Positions 1 through 8,255 of a stretch of DNA of 64,000 nucleotides are shown here, piece by piece. A program made the position numbers and the translations under genes. Source of the stretch: Neoechinorhynchus agilis. Taxonomy: Eukaryota; Acanthocephala. How positions within the stretch are numbered: position 1 is the stretch's first letter; each line of letters starts with the position of its first letter. The DNA is taken from contig CM121341.1 in the NCBI GenBank assembly GCA_051530055.1, positions 124,001 to 188,000 on the forward strand, written 5' to 3'. Below the pieces are notes generated by a model. It searched no databases, was not told where the DNA came from, and worked only from the letters and a program-made list of their open reading frames with translations.

Positions 1-857
1 GGCTCAACTACGTAATTTAGGGAGCTGGAGGCCAATTACCATAGCATCGTGTCTTCTCAGGATGTTGCACCGAGTCCTTTTAAAGCGATTGAGCGTCTCG
101 TGCCAATTGGACACAGGACAGACGGCAGGTAGCGGATCGGCGTGTCTCGCTAACAATATGATTTTGAGAGGCACCCTTCGGCAATGCAGGTCTAGACGCG
201 TTGGAGTCGCGTTAGCAGTGCTGGATATATCAACGGCCTTCGACAAAGTTAGCCATCTTGCTATAATGCGGGAACTGGATCGACAGTCAGTACCGATATA
301 TCTGAAAAGATACATTGAGAGTTCTCTCCGGGATTCCTTTACAAGGCTACACTTTCCAAATCAGAGGCCGTCAGAGCAAATTGCCTTAAAGAGAGGCGTC
401 AAACAAGGCGACCCGTTATCTCCGCTCTTATTCGCCCTTGCTCTGGAGGAAACACTAAGGAAAATAGGCGCGCTTAGCGAGGATCTGGAAATCGACGGAT
501 TAAGGATTGGCCACCTCACATACGCGGACGATATTTTGTTGGTCAGAGACCCAACTTCAGAACAAACTCGATGTTGCAGTCACGGAACTGCGAAACATCG
601 GGTTGTCCTTGAACCCAGCAAAGTGTGTCTCGTATAGCCAAAGATTCCGTCAAGGCTCCATGATTATAGACGCGAATCCGGTAGTCACCATATCGAACGT
701 TAAATTGGGCAATGTCCTTGATGGGGATCCGGTCAAATACTTAGGCGGAAGACCCTGGGCGGTGTCCCGCAAGGAAGAATTTATTGATAAAATTGCCAGC
801 GCGTTTACGGCAACGAAAATAGCGGGTCTTTTCCCAACTCAAGCGGGCTGCTGCTGA
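1..857 (+). mobile_element. R2-type LINE fragment: reverse transcriptase (lineage 1), broken
   Basis: This is part of an R2 reverse transcriptase that enters from the left edge, reading in frame from position 2. Visible RT landmarks in order are WRPITI (from 26), motif A LDISTAFD (Asp codon at 224), motif B GVKQGDPLSP (Gln codon at 404) and the catalytic box YADD (521-532). Just after YADD the frame shifts (about 553-570), and homology continues in another frame (about 565-845, LDVAVTELRNIGL to the GDPVKYLGG block). It ends near the start of the RT thumb and meets 28S sequence directly, with no endonuclease domain or 3' UTR. Across the post-YADD stretch it is closer to the piece at 7716-7862 than to the main copy at 2047-6996, so it belongs to a separate R2 lineage. 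It cannot encode a working protein. Confidence 0.9.
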
Positions 858-2046
858 GTGTCGGGTGTAAATGCGATGTCACCAAGTGGGCCATTTTTGG
901 TAAGCAGAACTGGCGATGTGGGATGAACCAAACGTTGAGCTAGGGTGCCAAAAGTGCCTCTCATGAGATACCATGAAAGGTGTCAGTCGATATTGACAGC
1001 AGGACGGTGGCATCAGAAGTAGGAATCCGCTAAGGAGTGTGTAAAAACTCACCTGCCGAATCGACTGGCTCTGAAAATGGATGGCGCTGGAGACGTATAT
1101 CCATGCTTGACCGTCGATGCCAGACACAAATGTACAAATGGCTTGACGTGTAGAAGGGCGTATGCGGTGGTGTTGAAACTTGCACCGTGAGGTGGAGTGA
1201 AGCCGCCGCTAGTGCAGATCTTGGTGGTAGTAGCAAGTATTCAAATGAGAGCATTGAAGACTGAAGTGGAGAAAGGTTCCATGTGAACAACATTTGGACA
1301 TGGATCAGCCGATCCTAAGAAAACGTGCAAATTCGGGATTAAGCGTGTTGCATTGCGCAATACAATCGAAAGGGAATTGGGTTAATATTTCCGAGCCAGG
1401 ATGCGGTTTATGCTTGATCTATTCAGATGTTCTTCTTGGGCAGATGATGTTCAGCATAAGTGGTGACACGAGCAATCCCAGAGAATAACTATACGAAGTC
1501 TGGAGAAGAGTTTTCTCTTCTTTGTTAGGAACTTTATCCCGGGAATTAGATCATCTGTTGATAGCGTACGCGTTCCGTAATGCAGCGCGATTCCTGCGAT
1601 GTACCGAGCGCTTAGTATTGTCCTTGAAAATCTGGGTGCGAGAATATTCAGACCGTACCTGTTCGTACTGATTTCCGCAGCAGGTCTCCAAGGTGAGTAG
1701 CCTCTAGTCGATTGGGAAACGTAGGCAAGGGAAGTCGGCAAATTAGATCCGTAACTTCGGAAAAAGGATTGGCTCTACAAGCTGAGCTGGCCGGGCTGTC
1801 GCGAGAAGCGGTATGTTGTCGACTCTTGGATCTGTCTCAGTTATTTGCTGTTGCGAAAGAGTCGATTTCGAGGACGGAACTTGGTGCTGCGTACTGTGGG
1901 CAGCGATAGCTATGCTCCGCGTTTGTTCGACGTATCCAGACGGGTACGCTCGCTTCTTGCGCGGGGATCCGATCAGCGTTAAACAGCTGGCCTAGAACTG
2001 GTATGGACAAGGGGAATCCAACTGTTTAATTAAAACAAAGCATTGC
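858..2046 (+). rRNA. 28S rRNA gene fragment (left arm), probable pseudogene
   Basis: This is central 28S rRNA sequence on the plus strand. Recognisable conserved blocks in order are GTAAGCAGAACTGGCGATG (about 900), GACAGCAGGACGGTGG (about 995), AATCCGCTAAGGAGTGTGTA (1024), CTGAAAATGGATGGCGCT (about 1070), TCTTGGTGGTAGTAGCAA (about 1218), GGTTCCATGTGAACA (about 1274), CCGCAGCAGGTCTCCAAGGT (about 1675), GGGAAGTCGGCAA (about 1729) and GACTGTTTAATTAAAACAAA-like sequence ending in GCATTGC at 2046. Between them lie faster-evolving expansion segments. Left and right ends are abrupt junctions with R2 sequence. Several positions I recall as strongly conserved are changed, for example the GTGTAACAACTCACC block reads GTGTAAAAACTCACC and AACAGCAGTTGGACATGG reads AACAACATTTGGACATGG, suggesting a relic. 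The short reading frames here on both strands are chance. Confidence 0.93.
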
Positions 2047-2520
2047 ACGTAACTTCCATCTATCATCAAAAGATATCAACATCTGCCGCTTTCAAATTTT
2101 AAAAAGATCTTCGCCTGACTTAAAATCTTAAGCGACAAGTATGTGAAGTGCTTTTGATAGAGCGTCACGTGGTTATCTAACTCGACGGGGTCTGAGCTCT
2201 TCTGTCTACGTCGTTCGCAGAGCACAGCCCTTTTAACCCGTGCCAATTCACGCTCCCAAAAGTTATCTTTATTTTGAATTTAAAGTCGCTCCTGGGGGTT
2301 ATCGACACCCCTAAACACGTTTTTTAAGTCTCCGCGAGATTTGCTTCGTCTTTCAGCGAGACGCAGTTTTTTTCGACGCTTCTTCCGCGTTTCTGTGACG
2401 TGATTTAGAAATTTTATTTACGTATTTTATCAATTTAATAGGGTCTCCGATAGGAATTTCTCGTAGATTTTAGATAATTAATAACAGTTTTATTTTCTTT
2501 TAAGCTTTTATCCAGTTCTT
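2047..2520 (+). other. R2 5' leader (presumed 5' UTR)
   Basis: About 474 bases lie between the end of the 28S left arm and the zinc-finger start codon. No long frame is open here. The first 115 bases can fold: CTATC-ATC-AAAAG (2060-2072) pairs with CTTTTGATAG (2151-2160) around an internal CTTAA-AATC-TTAAG hairpin. R2 elements of other animals start with an HDV-like self-cleaving ribozyme at this place, which frees the element RNA from the 28S co-transcript. I could not match the ribozyme core here, so that role is only a possibility. The last 150 bases are AT-rich. Confidence 0.6.
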
Positions 2521-3279
2521 ATGAGTTCCTCAATAGACCGCGAGACGCCTGCTCTCTCGATGATCGAAGTTGGTTATCCGATCACGGCCGAAAATAACTT
2601 AGAATGTATTCTGTGCAATTTTCAGGCTATGGGCAGAACGAGGCACAGTCTCTTTCTTGAGCATATGAGGGGGAGTCATGCGCGAGGGCCAATCTCATGG
2701 GTGTGTAAAATCTGCAACAATTTTCGGAGCGCAGCCCCAGGAAGCGTTGGAGCGCATACTCGCCAATGCAAGAGTCTTAATGTCTCTGCATATAGAGAGA
2801 TCTTGAGAAAAATTGAGGAGGGTAACAAAACCTTTCCAGTGCTCAATGAGGCCGCAATTACCTACGCAGGGGGAACTTCACCAGCCGTCTGCCCGAGCTG
2901 CGATGAAAAATTTTTGGGTCGTGGGCAGTACAATTCTCTGGAAAACCACCTTAGAGTATGCCATTTGGCGAAGAGTATCACGTATATTTGCGCCCTCTGT
3001 AACACCCACTCCACTGCTTCGATCTACTCCGCCAGATCGCATTACTCACAGTGCTTTAAGCGAGTTAAGGTAAAAGACGCGGACACTGGGGTAACAACAA
3101 GTGAAGCCCAAGAAAGGAAAGACGGTTTATTTTGCGATAGGACCACTTACTGTGTCAGTGAGCACGCGGAAAGACCGGATATTTATGCCCCCGAAGAGGA
3201 TGCCGTTGTCTCTCGTAGTGCAAGCCTCCCCAGCACGGAAAAAACACATTTATTCCGGGGACGGGACTCATTTGTCTGA
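2521..3279 (+). CDS. R2 N-terminal zinc-finger region (5' half of a broken ORF)
   Basis: This 252-residue frame starts at ATG 2521. It holds four zinc fingers in two CCHH-CCHC pairs: finger 1 uses C29, C32, H48 and H53; finger 2 C62, C65, H79 and C83; finger 3 C124, C127, H143 and H148; finger 4 C157, C160, H174 and C178. In R2 proteins such fingers, with a Myb-like segment, bind the 28S target DNA. Three fingers is the most I recall for the well-studied R2 clades, so four, as a doubled pair, is unusual. After about residue 200 the sequence loses recognisable features, and the frame ends at TGA 3277-3279. RT lies in the next frame, so this was once the N-terminus of one larger protein, not a separate gene. 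All sixteen zinc ligands are intact although the ORF is interrupted. Confidence 0.85.
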   Translation: MSSSIDRETPALSMIEVGYPITAENNLECILCNFQAMGRTRHSLFLEHMRGSHARGPISWVCKICNNFRSAAPGSVGAHTRQCKSLNVSAYREILRKIEEGNKTFPVLNEAAITYAGGTSPAVCPSCDEKFLGRGQYNSLENHLRVCHLAKSITYICALCNTHSTASIYSARSHYSQCFKRVKVKDADTGVTTSEAQERKDGLFCDRTTYCVSEHAERPDIYAPEEDAVVSRSASLPSTEKTHLFRGRDSFV

Positions 3280-3631
3280 CGGTCGCGACCCCAGTACACA
3301 TGCGCGCGATGCTGCTGAGCAGGGTGTGGGGAGCCGTGAGCTGTCCTGCCCGCCGGTCGGCTTTGTGCCGTCTGCAGGTCACCTTCGTGAGTTCGTAGAG
3401 GTGCTGCAAGGTCCTACTTCCACTTCGCCACACGAGTCGCGGAATATCTAGAGTCGACTTTTCGATTCTGTCGCGTCTGCAGCGCACATTTGGCATACTT
3501 CGGTGGCTCAAACCTTGAATTCGGAGCACCCGCGGAGGCGCGGGAGCGTCCTAGCAGATGCAGAGTCCTGGGCCGCCTACCCTACCACGAGTGTTCTCGG
3601 CGGACTCAGGAGGGTGTCCCGAGTTAGTTGA
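3280..3631 (+). pseudogene. R2 linker between zinc fingers and RT, damaged
   Basis: This stretch should encode the region joining the fingers to the RT, where R2 proteins usually have a Myb-like DNA-binding segment. The best frame is the one used by the RT. It is open from about 3101 but carries a TAG at 3449-3451 and a TGA at 3629-3631. Coding-like residues lie between those stops (for example FDSVASAAHIWHTSVAQTL from 3461). The shift from the finger frame must fall before 3279, probably within about 3160-3280. I could not recognise a Myb signature. The stops could be decay or, less likely, sequence error. Confidence 0.65.
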
Positions 3632-6600
3632 GTTGCGAGGGGCGGTAGTTTCTTTGGGTCCAACGAGGGCTTTGAAAACAGTGAAGAGTTGTCGACTCCT
3701 TGGGTGCGACGTCCCGATTCTTTGGCGTCCAGTTTTTCGACAGGCGGTACGCTAATTGAACATGGAGAGAGAAATGAATCACAATTTAGTATCGAAGAGG
3801 CTTATGAGGGCGTCGTGAAGTCTCTTAAAAAGAATGGCCTTCACCCCCGATATAGGTTCTATCTGGAAACGGAGCGCAACGTCTTACGCCATTCAGAAGG
3901 ACCGATCGATAAAGGCTTTGTCGAGATGGCTGCTACACGGTATGAAGATTACCTAAGATGCGGACGCAGTAAGGTGAGTCCCGAAGTCTCGAAAGCCAGA
4001 CAAGCCGGCCTTAGAATAATCAAATTGAGAAGAGGTGCAACACAATCGCTTTGCGCGATCGCGTACCATGTCTACCGAAACCCAGCACGATGGAAGAAAG
4101 TCTCTGAAAAATTGGTCAGTGAGATTAACAGTAACATAGGATACTATCGTTTGATAGCTAATAATGTTCCAGACGCCAACATTTCCCTAGAAGACCATCT
4201 GAACGGTTTTCTCTTGGGCAGAGCAATCTCTCCAATTTTCGCTTTGTTTGCTGCCGCATCTGCGTACTCTTGCGATTGGTTGGTCTACAGTCCGGATGAT
4301 CACAAAGTGCGTCGTATCCTCTGTCCGGGAACTGGGGCGAACGTCTTTTGTGTCTGGGCCGACGAAGGCAGTATCTATCCATGCACTCGCTGCCGAGGTC
4401 TGACAAAGGCCCATAATCGAGAGCTTGACAAAAGACGAAACAGAGCACTTTACTTCTCCAATACGTCGAGGCTGGCAAATGAAGTCTTTAAAAGTGCTGA
4501 CAGGGTTAATTGTCCATTGGAGTTCCAAGATACAGTTTCGCACTATCGCAACCTATTTGAAGGTGGTACTTCACTTGACACGTCGCATGGAAGTTCGTGC
4601 ATGACAGATAGGTATCCAGGAGTAGACCCATTTCCACTCGTCTCCGTCGATGAGGTAAAGGAGGCACTCGATAGTATCAAAGCTTCTAGCGCACAAGGTC
4701 CCGACAGAATAAGTATTAGAGACATACGGGCTTTCGACCCTCTTCTCATTGGGATGAACCTTCTATTCAATTATGTGCTACAATGCGGCGAGGCTCCTAA
4801 ATCATGGTTGGAGGCGAAAACAATTTTGATTCCTAAACCAAGTGCTCCTCCCGGAAAGCTACGCACACAAGATGGGTGGCGTCCAATTACCATATCTTCT
4901 ATTCTAATGCGGATATTTCACCGTATTATTTTGAAGAGGATCCGGGCAACGTGCAACATCGATGAGGGCCAAACAGCTTTTGACCCATCAGCCTGTATGG
5001 CCAACCTCCTTGTCCTCAAGTGCTTGCTAAGAGAAAAAAGGAACGCTAAGGAACCTGCGGCAGTGGCCATATTAGATATCAAGAGCGCGTTCGATACCGT
5101 CTCGCACCACGATATTGACGCGGCTCTTCGCTCAAAAGGATGCCCTCGATACTTACATAGATATATTTTGAAGTCATACAGTTCGAGTCGAACAAGAATA
5201 CGAATGAATAACTGCAAACCAAGCGAACCCATAAGTTTTCGAAGAGGAGTTAGGCAGGGAGACCCGCTCTCTCCTTTTGTTTTCGCTTTAGTTCTGGACG
5301 AAGCATTACAGAAAGTCAGACAACTTAACCTTGGAGTTAAACTAAAAACGGACGTTCGTATATCTCATCTGGTATATGCGGACGACATTCTTCTGGTTGC
5401 TGACGACTACCCGAACCTGCAAGGAATGATCGATGTATTACAAGAAACGTTGAGCAAGATGCAACTTATGCTATGCCCAGAAAAGTGCGTTACCTATCGA
5501 CAAACCTTCAAACGCGGCACATTGGTAGTCGATTATAAATCAGAGGTAAGCATTGGGGGCGTTAAATTAGCTACCGTGTTGGAAGGCGATCCCATTAGGT
5601 ACCTCGGGGGAACGCCGTGGAAAGATACTACACTAGAAGAAGCGCTCTTCGAATTGAATAGGCTTTTCGCACAGGTAAAAACTGCTCAGCTCACTAGGAC
5701 GCAAGCAGCTCATTTGCTTAATGATTATGGGGTTCCTCGCTTACTGGGTAGGTTGAACGCTGCTTGGGATGTCTCTGCTACTAGCCTTGCTCGCATAGAC
5801 GAGCAATGGCGCTCAAGAATTAAAAAATTGCTAGACCTACCTCGCTACGTAAATGACGGGGCATTCTATTTGCCTTTATCGAAAGGCGGTTTGGGATTTC
5901 GTTCCATAGCTCATGAAATTAGGAATGCCAGAATTAAAGCAATTCGAGCAGTTTTAAATAAGTACGGAAATCAAGTAGATATGGAAAAAGAGCTCAAATC
6001 ACTTGACATGGGCTCAAACAGTATAAGCATCGATATACGTAAAAATGAGGAACGTAGGGAACTGATCTGTCATGACAGCTTTGCTGAGGACTGCCTAAAA
6101 CATTGGAAGGCTACGACAACCCAAGGAACGGGTATTGAGTGCTTCGCCGGTGGTAAATTCGACCGAAGTTTGATTACGTTTAGACACAGACAGGGATACC
6201 ACAGTTCCTATGTTGAGCAAGTGAAGCTGCGTTTACAACTATTGGAAGTGGGCACCGTTTTAGGTCGGATGGATAAACAGCGCACAAAAGGATGCAGGCA
6301 CTGCACAGCAACGGCAGAGACGTGTGCACATGTACTCAACGCGTGCGATGCATCATCGATTCCTATGACCTGGCGCCACGATAAAGTTCAGGGACGATTA
6401 ATTTGGGATATTAAAAACAAATATGGTACACAGTTTGACGTCTCAAGTGAAAACAGGTTCCACGACAGTGAAGGACAACTATATAAACCTTACCTTATCC
6501 TTCGTCAGCGGGACACCGACAAGGTATACATTCTAGACGTTGCCGTTTATTATGAAACTAGTTTAAAACGTGCCGACGAAGTAATGACTCACAAGGAAGA

Positions 6601-6838
6601 AAAATATAGGTCGATTATATCAAGTGTCGCTGAAAAGTATAAAGTTCCTCAACATAAAGTCTCGACCATAGGCATTGCAGTAGGATCAAGAGGAACATTT
6701 AGTGCGGAACTTTTAAACCGCCTTCGTATACTCTCTCTAGGGCCAAAGACTGCTATCAACATGGCAAGGACGGCGGCGGAACAGTCCATTCGCGTCTTTC
6801 ACGCCTTCTGCGGAAGACGATTTATGCTCAAAAATTGA
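3632..6838 (+). CDS. R2 reverse transcriptase and restriction-like endonuclease (long open frame)
   Basis: This is an uninterrupted frame of 1,068 codons to TGA 6836-6838. Residues here are numbered from TTG 3689, which is not a credible eukaryotic start; the first in-frame ATG is residue 80 (3926), so this is the C-terminal part of the R2 protein. RT landmarks are WRPITI at 397-402, motif A Asp463 and Asp469, motif B QGDP at 523-526 and YADD at 563-566. A thumb follows (LARIDEQWRSRIKKLL). The RLE part has a CCHC knuckle (C869, C872, H881, C886), RHD at 896-898, KPY at 933-935 and Asp950 in ILDVAVYY. In this family the KPY triplet is normally (K)PD, and its Asp is catalytic with the later Asp. 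Y935 (codon TAC, 6491-6493) should therefore abolish DNA cleavage, while RT motifs look complete. The frame survives remarkably well beside a damaged 5' half. Confidence 0.92.
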   Translation, partial: VARGGSFFGSNEGFENSEELSTPWVRRPDSLASSFSTGGTLIEHGERNESQFSIEEAYEGVVKSLKKNGLHPRYRFYLETERNVLRHSEGPIDKGFVEMAATRYEDYLRCGRSKVSPEVSKARQAGLRIIKLRRGATQSLCAIAYHVYRNPARWKKVSEKLVSEINSNIGYYRLIANNVPDANISLEDHLNGFLLGRAISPIFALFAAASAYSCDWLVYSPDDHKVRRILCPGTGANVFCVWADEGSIYPCTRCRGLTKAHNRELDKRRNRALYFSNTSRLANEVFKSADRVNCPLEFQDTVSHYRNLFEGGTSLDTSHGSSCMTDRYPGVDPFPLVSVDEVKEALDSIKASSAQGPDRISIRDIRAFDPLLIGMNLLFNYVLQCGEAPKSWLEAKTILIPKPSAPPGKLRTQDGWRPITISSILMRIFHRIILKRIRATCNIDEGQTAFDPSACMANLLVLKCLLREKRNAKEPAAVAILDIKSAFDTVSHHDIDAALRSKGCPRYLHRYILKSYSSSRTRIRMNNCKPSEPISFRRGVRQGDPLSPFVFALVLDEALQKVRQLNLGVKLKTDVRISHLVYADDILLVADDYPNLQGMIDVLQETLSKMQLMLCPEKCVTYRQTFKRGTLVVDYKSEVSIGGVKLATVLEGDPIRYLGGTPWKDTTLEEALFELNRLFAQVKTAQLTRTQAAHLLNDYGVPRLLGRLNAAWDVSATSLARIDEQWRSRIKKLLDLPRYVNDGAFYLPLSKGGLGFRSIAHEIRNARIKAIRAVLNKYGNQVDMEKELKSLDMGSNSISIDIRKNEERRELICHDSFAEDCLKHWKATTTQGTGIECFAGGKFDRSLITFRHRQGYHSSYVEQVKLRLQLLEVGTVLGRMDKQRTKGCRHCTATAETCAHVLNACDASSIPMTWRHDKVQGRLIWDIKNKYGTQFDVSSENRFHDSEGQLYKPYLILRQRDTDKVYILDVAVYYETSLKRADEVMTHKEEKYRSIISSVAEKYKVPQHKVSTIGIAVGSRGTFSAELLNRLRILSLGPKTAINMARTAAEQSIRVFHAFCGRRFMLKN

Positions 6839-6996
6839 AAATACCAAGATAAGGAAGGACAGGTAACTATCCTTAAACAAAATATAATAGAGAAGACAAA
6901 TAAGTTGAGCAATAATTAACAACCGGAACTAATAATAATAAAATGATGTCGATTACGAGAAGCTTGTAATTTTTTTTCTTTGAATAAATGTAGCTC
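6839..6996 (+). other. R2 3' UTR
   Basis: This stretch of 158 bases runs from the RT/RLE stop codon to the 28S junction. It is AT-rich, with a run of T at about 6970-6980 and a final AATAAATGTAGCTC. R2 3' UTRs carry the RNA structure that the element's own RT recognises for target-primed reverse transcription. No poly(A) tail is present, as usual for R2. The last bases TAGCTC partly repeat the start of the 28S target (TAGCC), so the exact junction is uncertain by up to six bases. Confidence 0.8.
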
Positions 6997-7028
<32 letters not shown>

Positions 7029-7072
7029 TGCATGAATGGATTATTGAGATTCCTACTGTCCCTGTCTGCAGC

Positions 7073-7106
<34 letters not shown>

Positions 7107-7113
7107 GAGTAAC

Positions 7114-7151
<38 letters not shown>

Positions 7152-7244
7152 AGTCTCTGTGAAGAAACATGATGGGCGTAGAATAGGTGGGAGGCCGCGC
7201 CGGTGAAATACCACTACCATCATTGTTTCTTTACTTACTCAGTG
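6997..7244 (+). rRNA. 28S rRNA gene fragment (right arm), probable pseudogene
   Basis: This 28S sequence lies immediately downstream of the R2 target site. Conserved blocks are TAGCCAAATGCCTCGTCATC (6997), AGCGAAACCACAGCCAAGGG (about 7075), GGGGAAAGAAGACCCTGTTG (about 7117), AGAATAGGTGGGAG (about 7180) and GTGAAATACCACTAC (about 7203). It breaks off after TTTCTTTACTTACTC-like sequence at about 7244, where R2 endonuclease sequence begins. Changes at sites that I recall as nearly invariant, such as GGATTATTGAG for GGATTAACGAG and ACGTGCATG for ACGCGCATG, argue against an active gene. Homology to the left arm is continuous except for a gap of roughly 117 nt and the R2 insertion. Confidence 0.93.
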
Positions 7245-7715
7245 ATTCAGGTAGCGTTAATTCGCTACCCAAAAATGTTATCATTCAGATACAGACAGGG
7301 CCATCACAGGCAATACACGGAATTGATAAAAATGCGAGCTGAACTTCTAGAGGTTGGTGCCGTTATGGCAAGGATCTCAAACAATAGGACAAAAGCCTGT
7401 CGCCATTGCGCCCATCAAACAGAAACGTTCTTGCACGTAATTAATCAGTGTGACTTCTCGACGGAAGCAATGATTAAAAGACACGACGACGTCGTGAGTC
7501 TTTATAGGCGCACTAAATGCAGTTGAAGCAAAATCCGCCAAAAGAGATTCAATCCGAGGCATCAGTTACACCGTCGATAGAAAAAATCACATTATGGACG
7601 ACGGCGGCAACTTACACAAGTCCGACCTCATTGTTAGGACAAACATAAATGATCGGGTTTATATAGTAGATGTGGCGGTCTACTATGAGACCTCATTGGA
7701 ACGGGCAGCAGTTAT
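7245..7715 (+). mobile_element. R2 fragment: endonuclease domain (lineage 1), broken
   Basis: This matches the C-terminal part of the R2 protein. The first frame reads SFRYRQGHH, then a CCHC knuckle CRHCAHQTETFLHVINQC and RHDDV. A one-base frame change near 7500 follows, and homology continues to the RLE core HKSDLIV (Asp codon 7624) and YIVDVAVYYETS (Asp codon 7669). Unlike the main copy, this relic keeps both catalytic Asp residues, although its Pro is replaced by Ser (KSD). The left end abuts 28S sequence and the right end jumps at about 7716 to an RT segment. No 3' UTR is attached. Confidence 0.85.
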
Positions 7716-7862
7716 GGCGAAGATGATATTTTGTTAGTCAGTAAGGATAAGGCCGGACTTCAGAATAAGCTCGATGTTGCGGTTACAGAATTGCGAAGCA
7801 TCGGATTGTCCTTCAATCCAGCAAAATGCGTTTCGTACAGCCACAGATTTTGTCAAGGCTTC
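7716..7862 (+). mobile_element. R2 fragment: post-YADD RT segment (lineage 1)
   Basis: The sequence switches from the endonuclease to the RT catalytic box, degraded here to a GEDDILLV-like form, then LQNKLDVAVTELRSIGL and NPAKCVSYSHRFCQGF. At the base level I judge it about 80% identical to 540-655 by eye, much closer than to the main R2 copy, where the same segment is very different. The piece ends within the GS/GT step after the CVSYS block and jumps to pre-RT sequence. In an intact R2 this segment lies upstream of the endonuclease, so the order is inverted relative to a normal element although the strand is the same. Confidence 0.8.
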
Positions 7863-8255
7863 AAGTCTCGGCCTCAAAATTATAAAGCTAAAGAAAAATT
7901 CAACAATGGTACTGGTGACCGCCGCCTTTCTCGTCCTCGAGAAACCTACACAATGGAGGAGAGTAAAGGACCGCAGCTTGGACCCTGTTTCACTTCATAT
8001 AGTAAAAATGATTCTTGATGCAAATCTCACATTAAATGACACACTGGATGCTACTAAAAATTACAACGAACTATCAGTTCACTTCATCTTGAGGGCCGCA
8101 GCGACTGCCTATCAATGCAATTTTGTCGGGCAAACTCCAAGCGACGATGTTCCTCTTCGAATTCGATCTCGCACAGCCACGAATTCGTCGTTTGGATTAA
8201 TGAGTCAGGTACTTATCCCTGCGAAAGTTCTCGAGGCCTCAAATCAAAGCAGTCA
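7863..8255 (+). mobile_element. R2 fragment: pre-RT region, broken
   Basis: Homology is to the region just N-terminal to the RT core of the main copy: LGLKIIKLKK matches AGLRIIKLRR, QWRRV matches RWKKV, ILDANLTLNDTLD matches VPDANISLEDHLN, and AAATAYQC matches AAASAYSC. A frame change near 8175 moves the match to another frame (VVWINESGTYPC against CVWADEGSIYPC). The segment follows post-YADD RT sequence, which is impossible in a collinear R2 and marks a rearrangement junction near 7863. Confidence 0.8.

Larger units (their letters stand above)
2047..6996 (+). mobile_element. R2 non-LTR retrotransposon, nearly full length, in 28S (lineage 2)
   Basis: R2 elements are LINEs that encode one protein with N-terminal zinc fingers, a reverse transcriptase and a restriction-like endonuclease (RLE). 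They insert at a fixed 28S site by target-primed reverse transcription. All these parts are present here in order: leader, four zinc fingers, linker, RT, CCHC knuckle, RLE core and a short 3' UTR. The right edge meets 28S exactly at the known R2 target, TAGCCAAATGCC starting at 6997. The left edge meets 28S at GCATTGC (2046), roughly 117 nt upstream of the usual cut by comparison with remembered 28S sequence, so the target appears deleted on that side. At about 4.95 kb the length is normal for R2. The copy is inactive: one frame change and two stops separate the finger and RT regions, and a catalytic RLE Asp is lost. Confidence 0.93.

Noticed and set aside
879-1995. Several short reading frames on both strands (60-96 codons).
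   Set aside because: They lie wholly inside 28S rRNA sequence and match nothing as protein; they are chance frames.
3101-3451. A 116-codon plus-strand frame that could be a small gene.
   Set aside because: It is in the same frame as the R2 RT and is the upstream part of the damaged linker, not a separate gene.
3689-3691. TTG as a start codon of the RT protein.
   Set aside because: A non-ATG start is not expected for an animal LINE, the frame is open further upstream to 3632, and R2 RT is made as part of one longer protein.
3155-5232. Minus-strand frames of 75-124 codons opposite the R2 coding region.
   Set aside because: They mirror the conserved plus-strand RT frame and show no recognisable domain.
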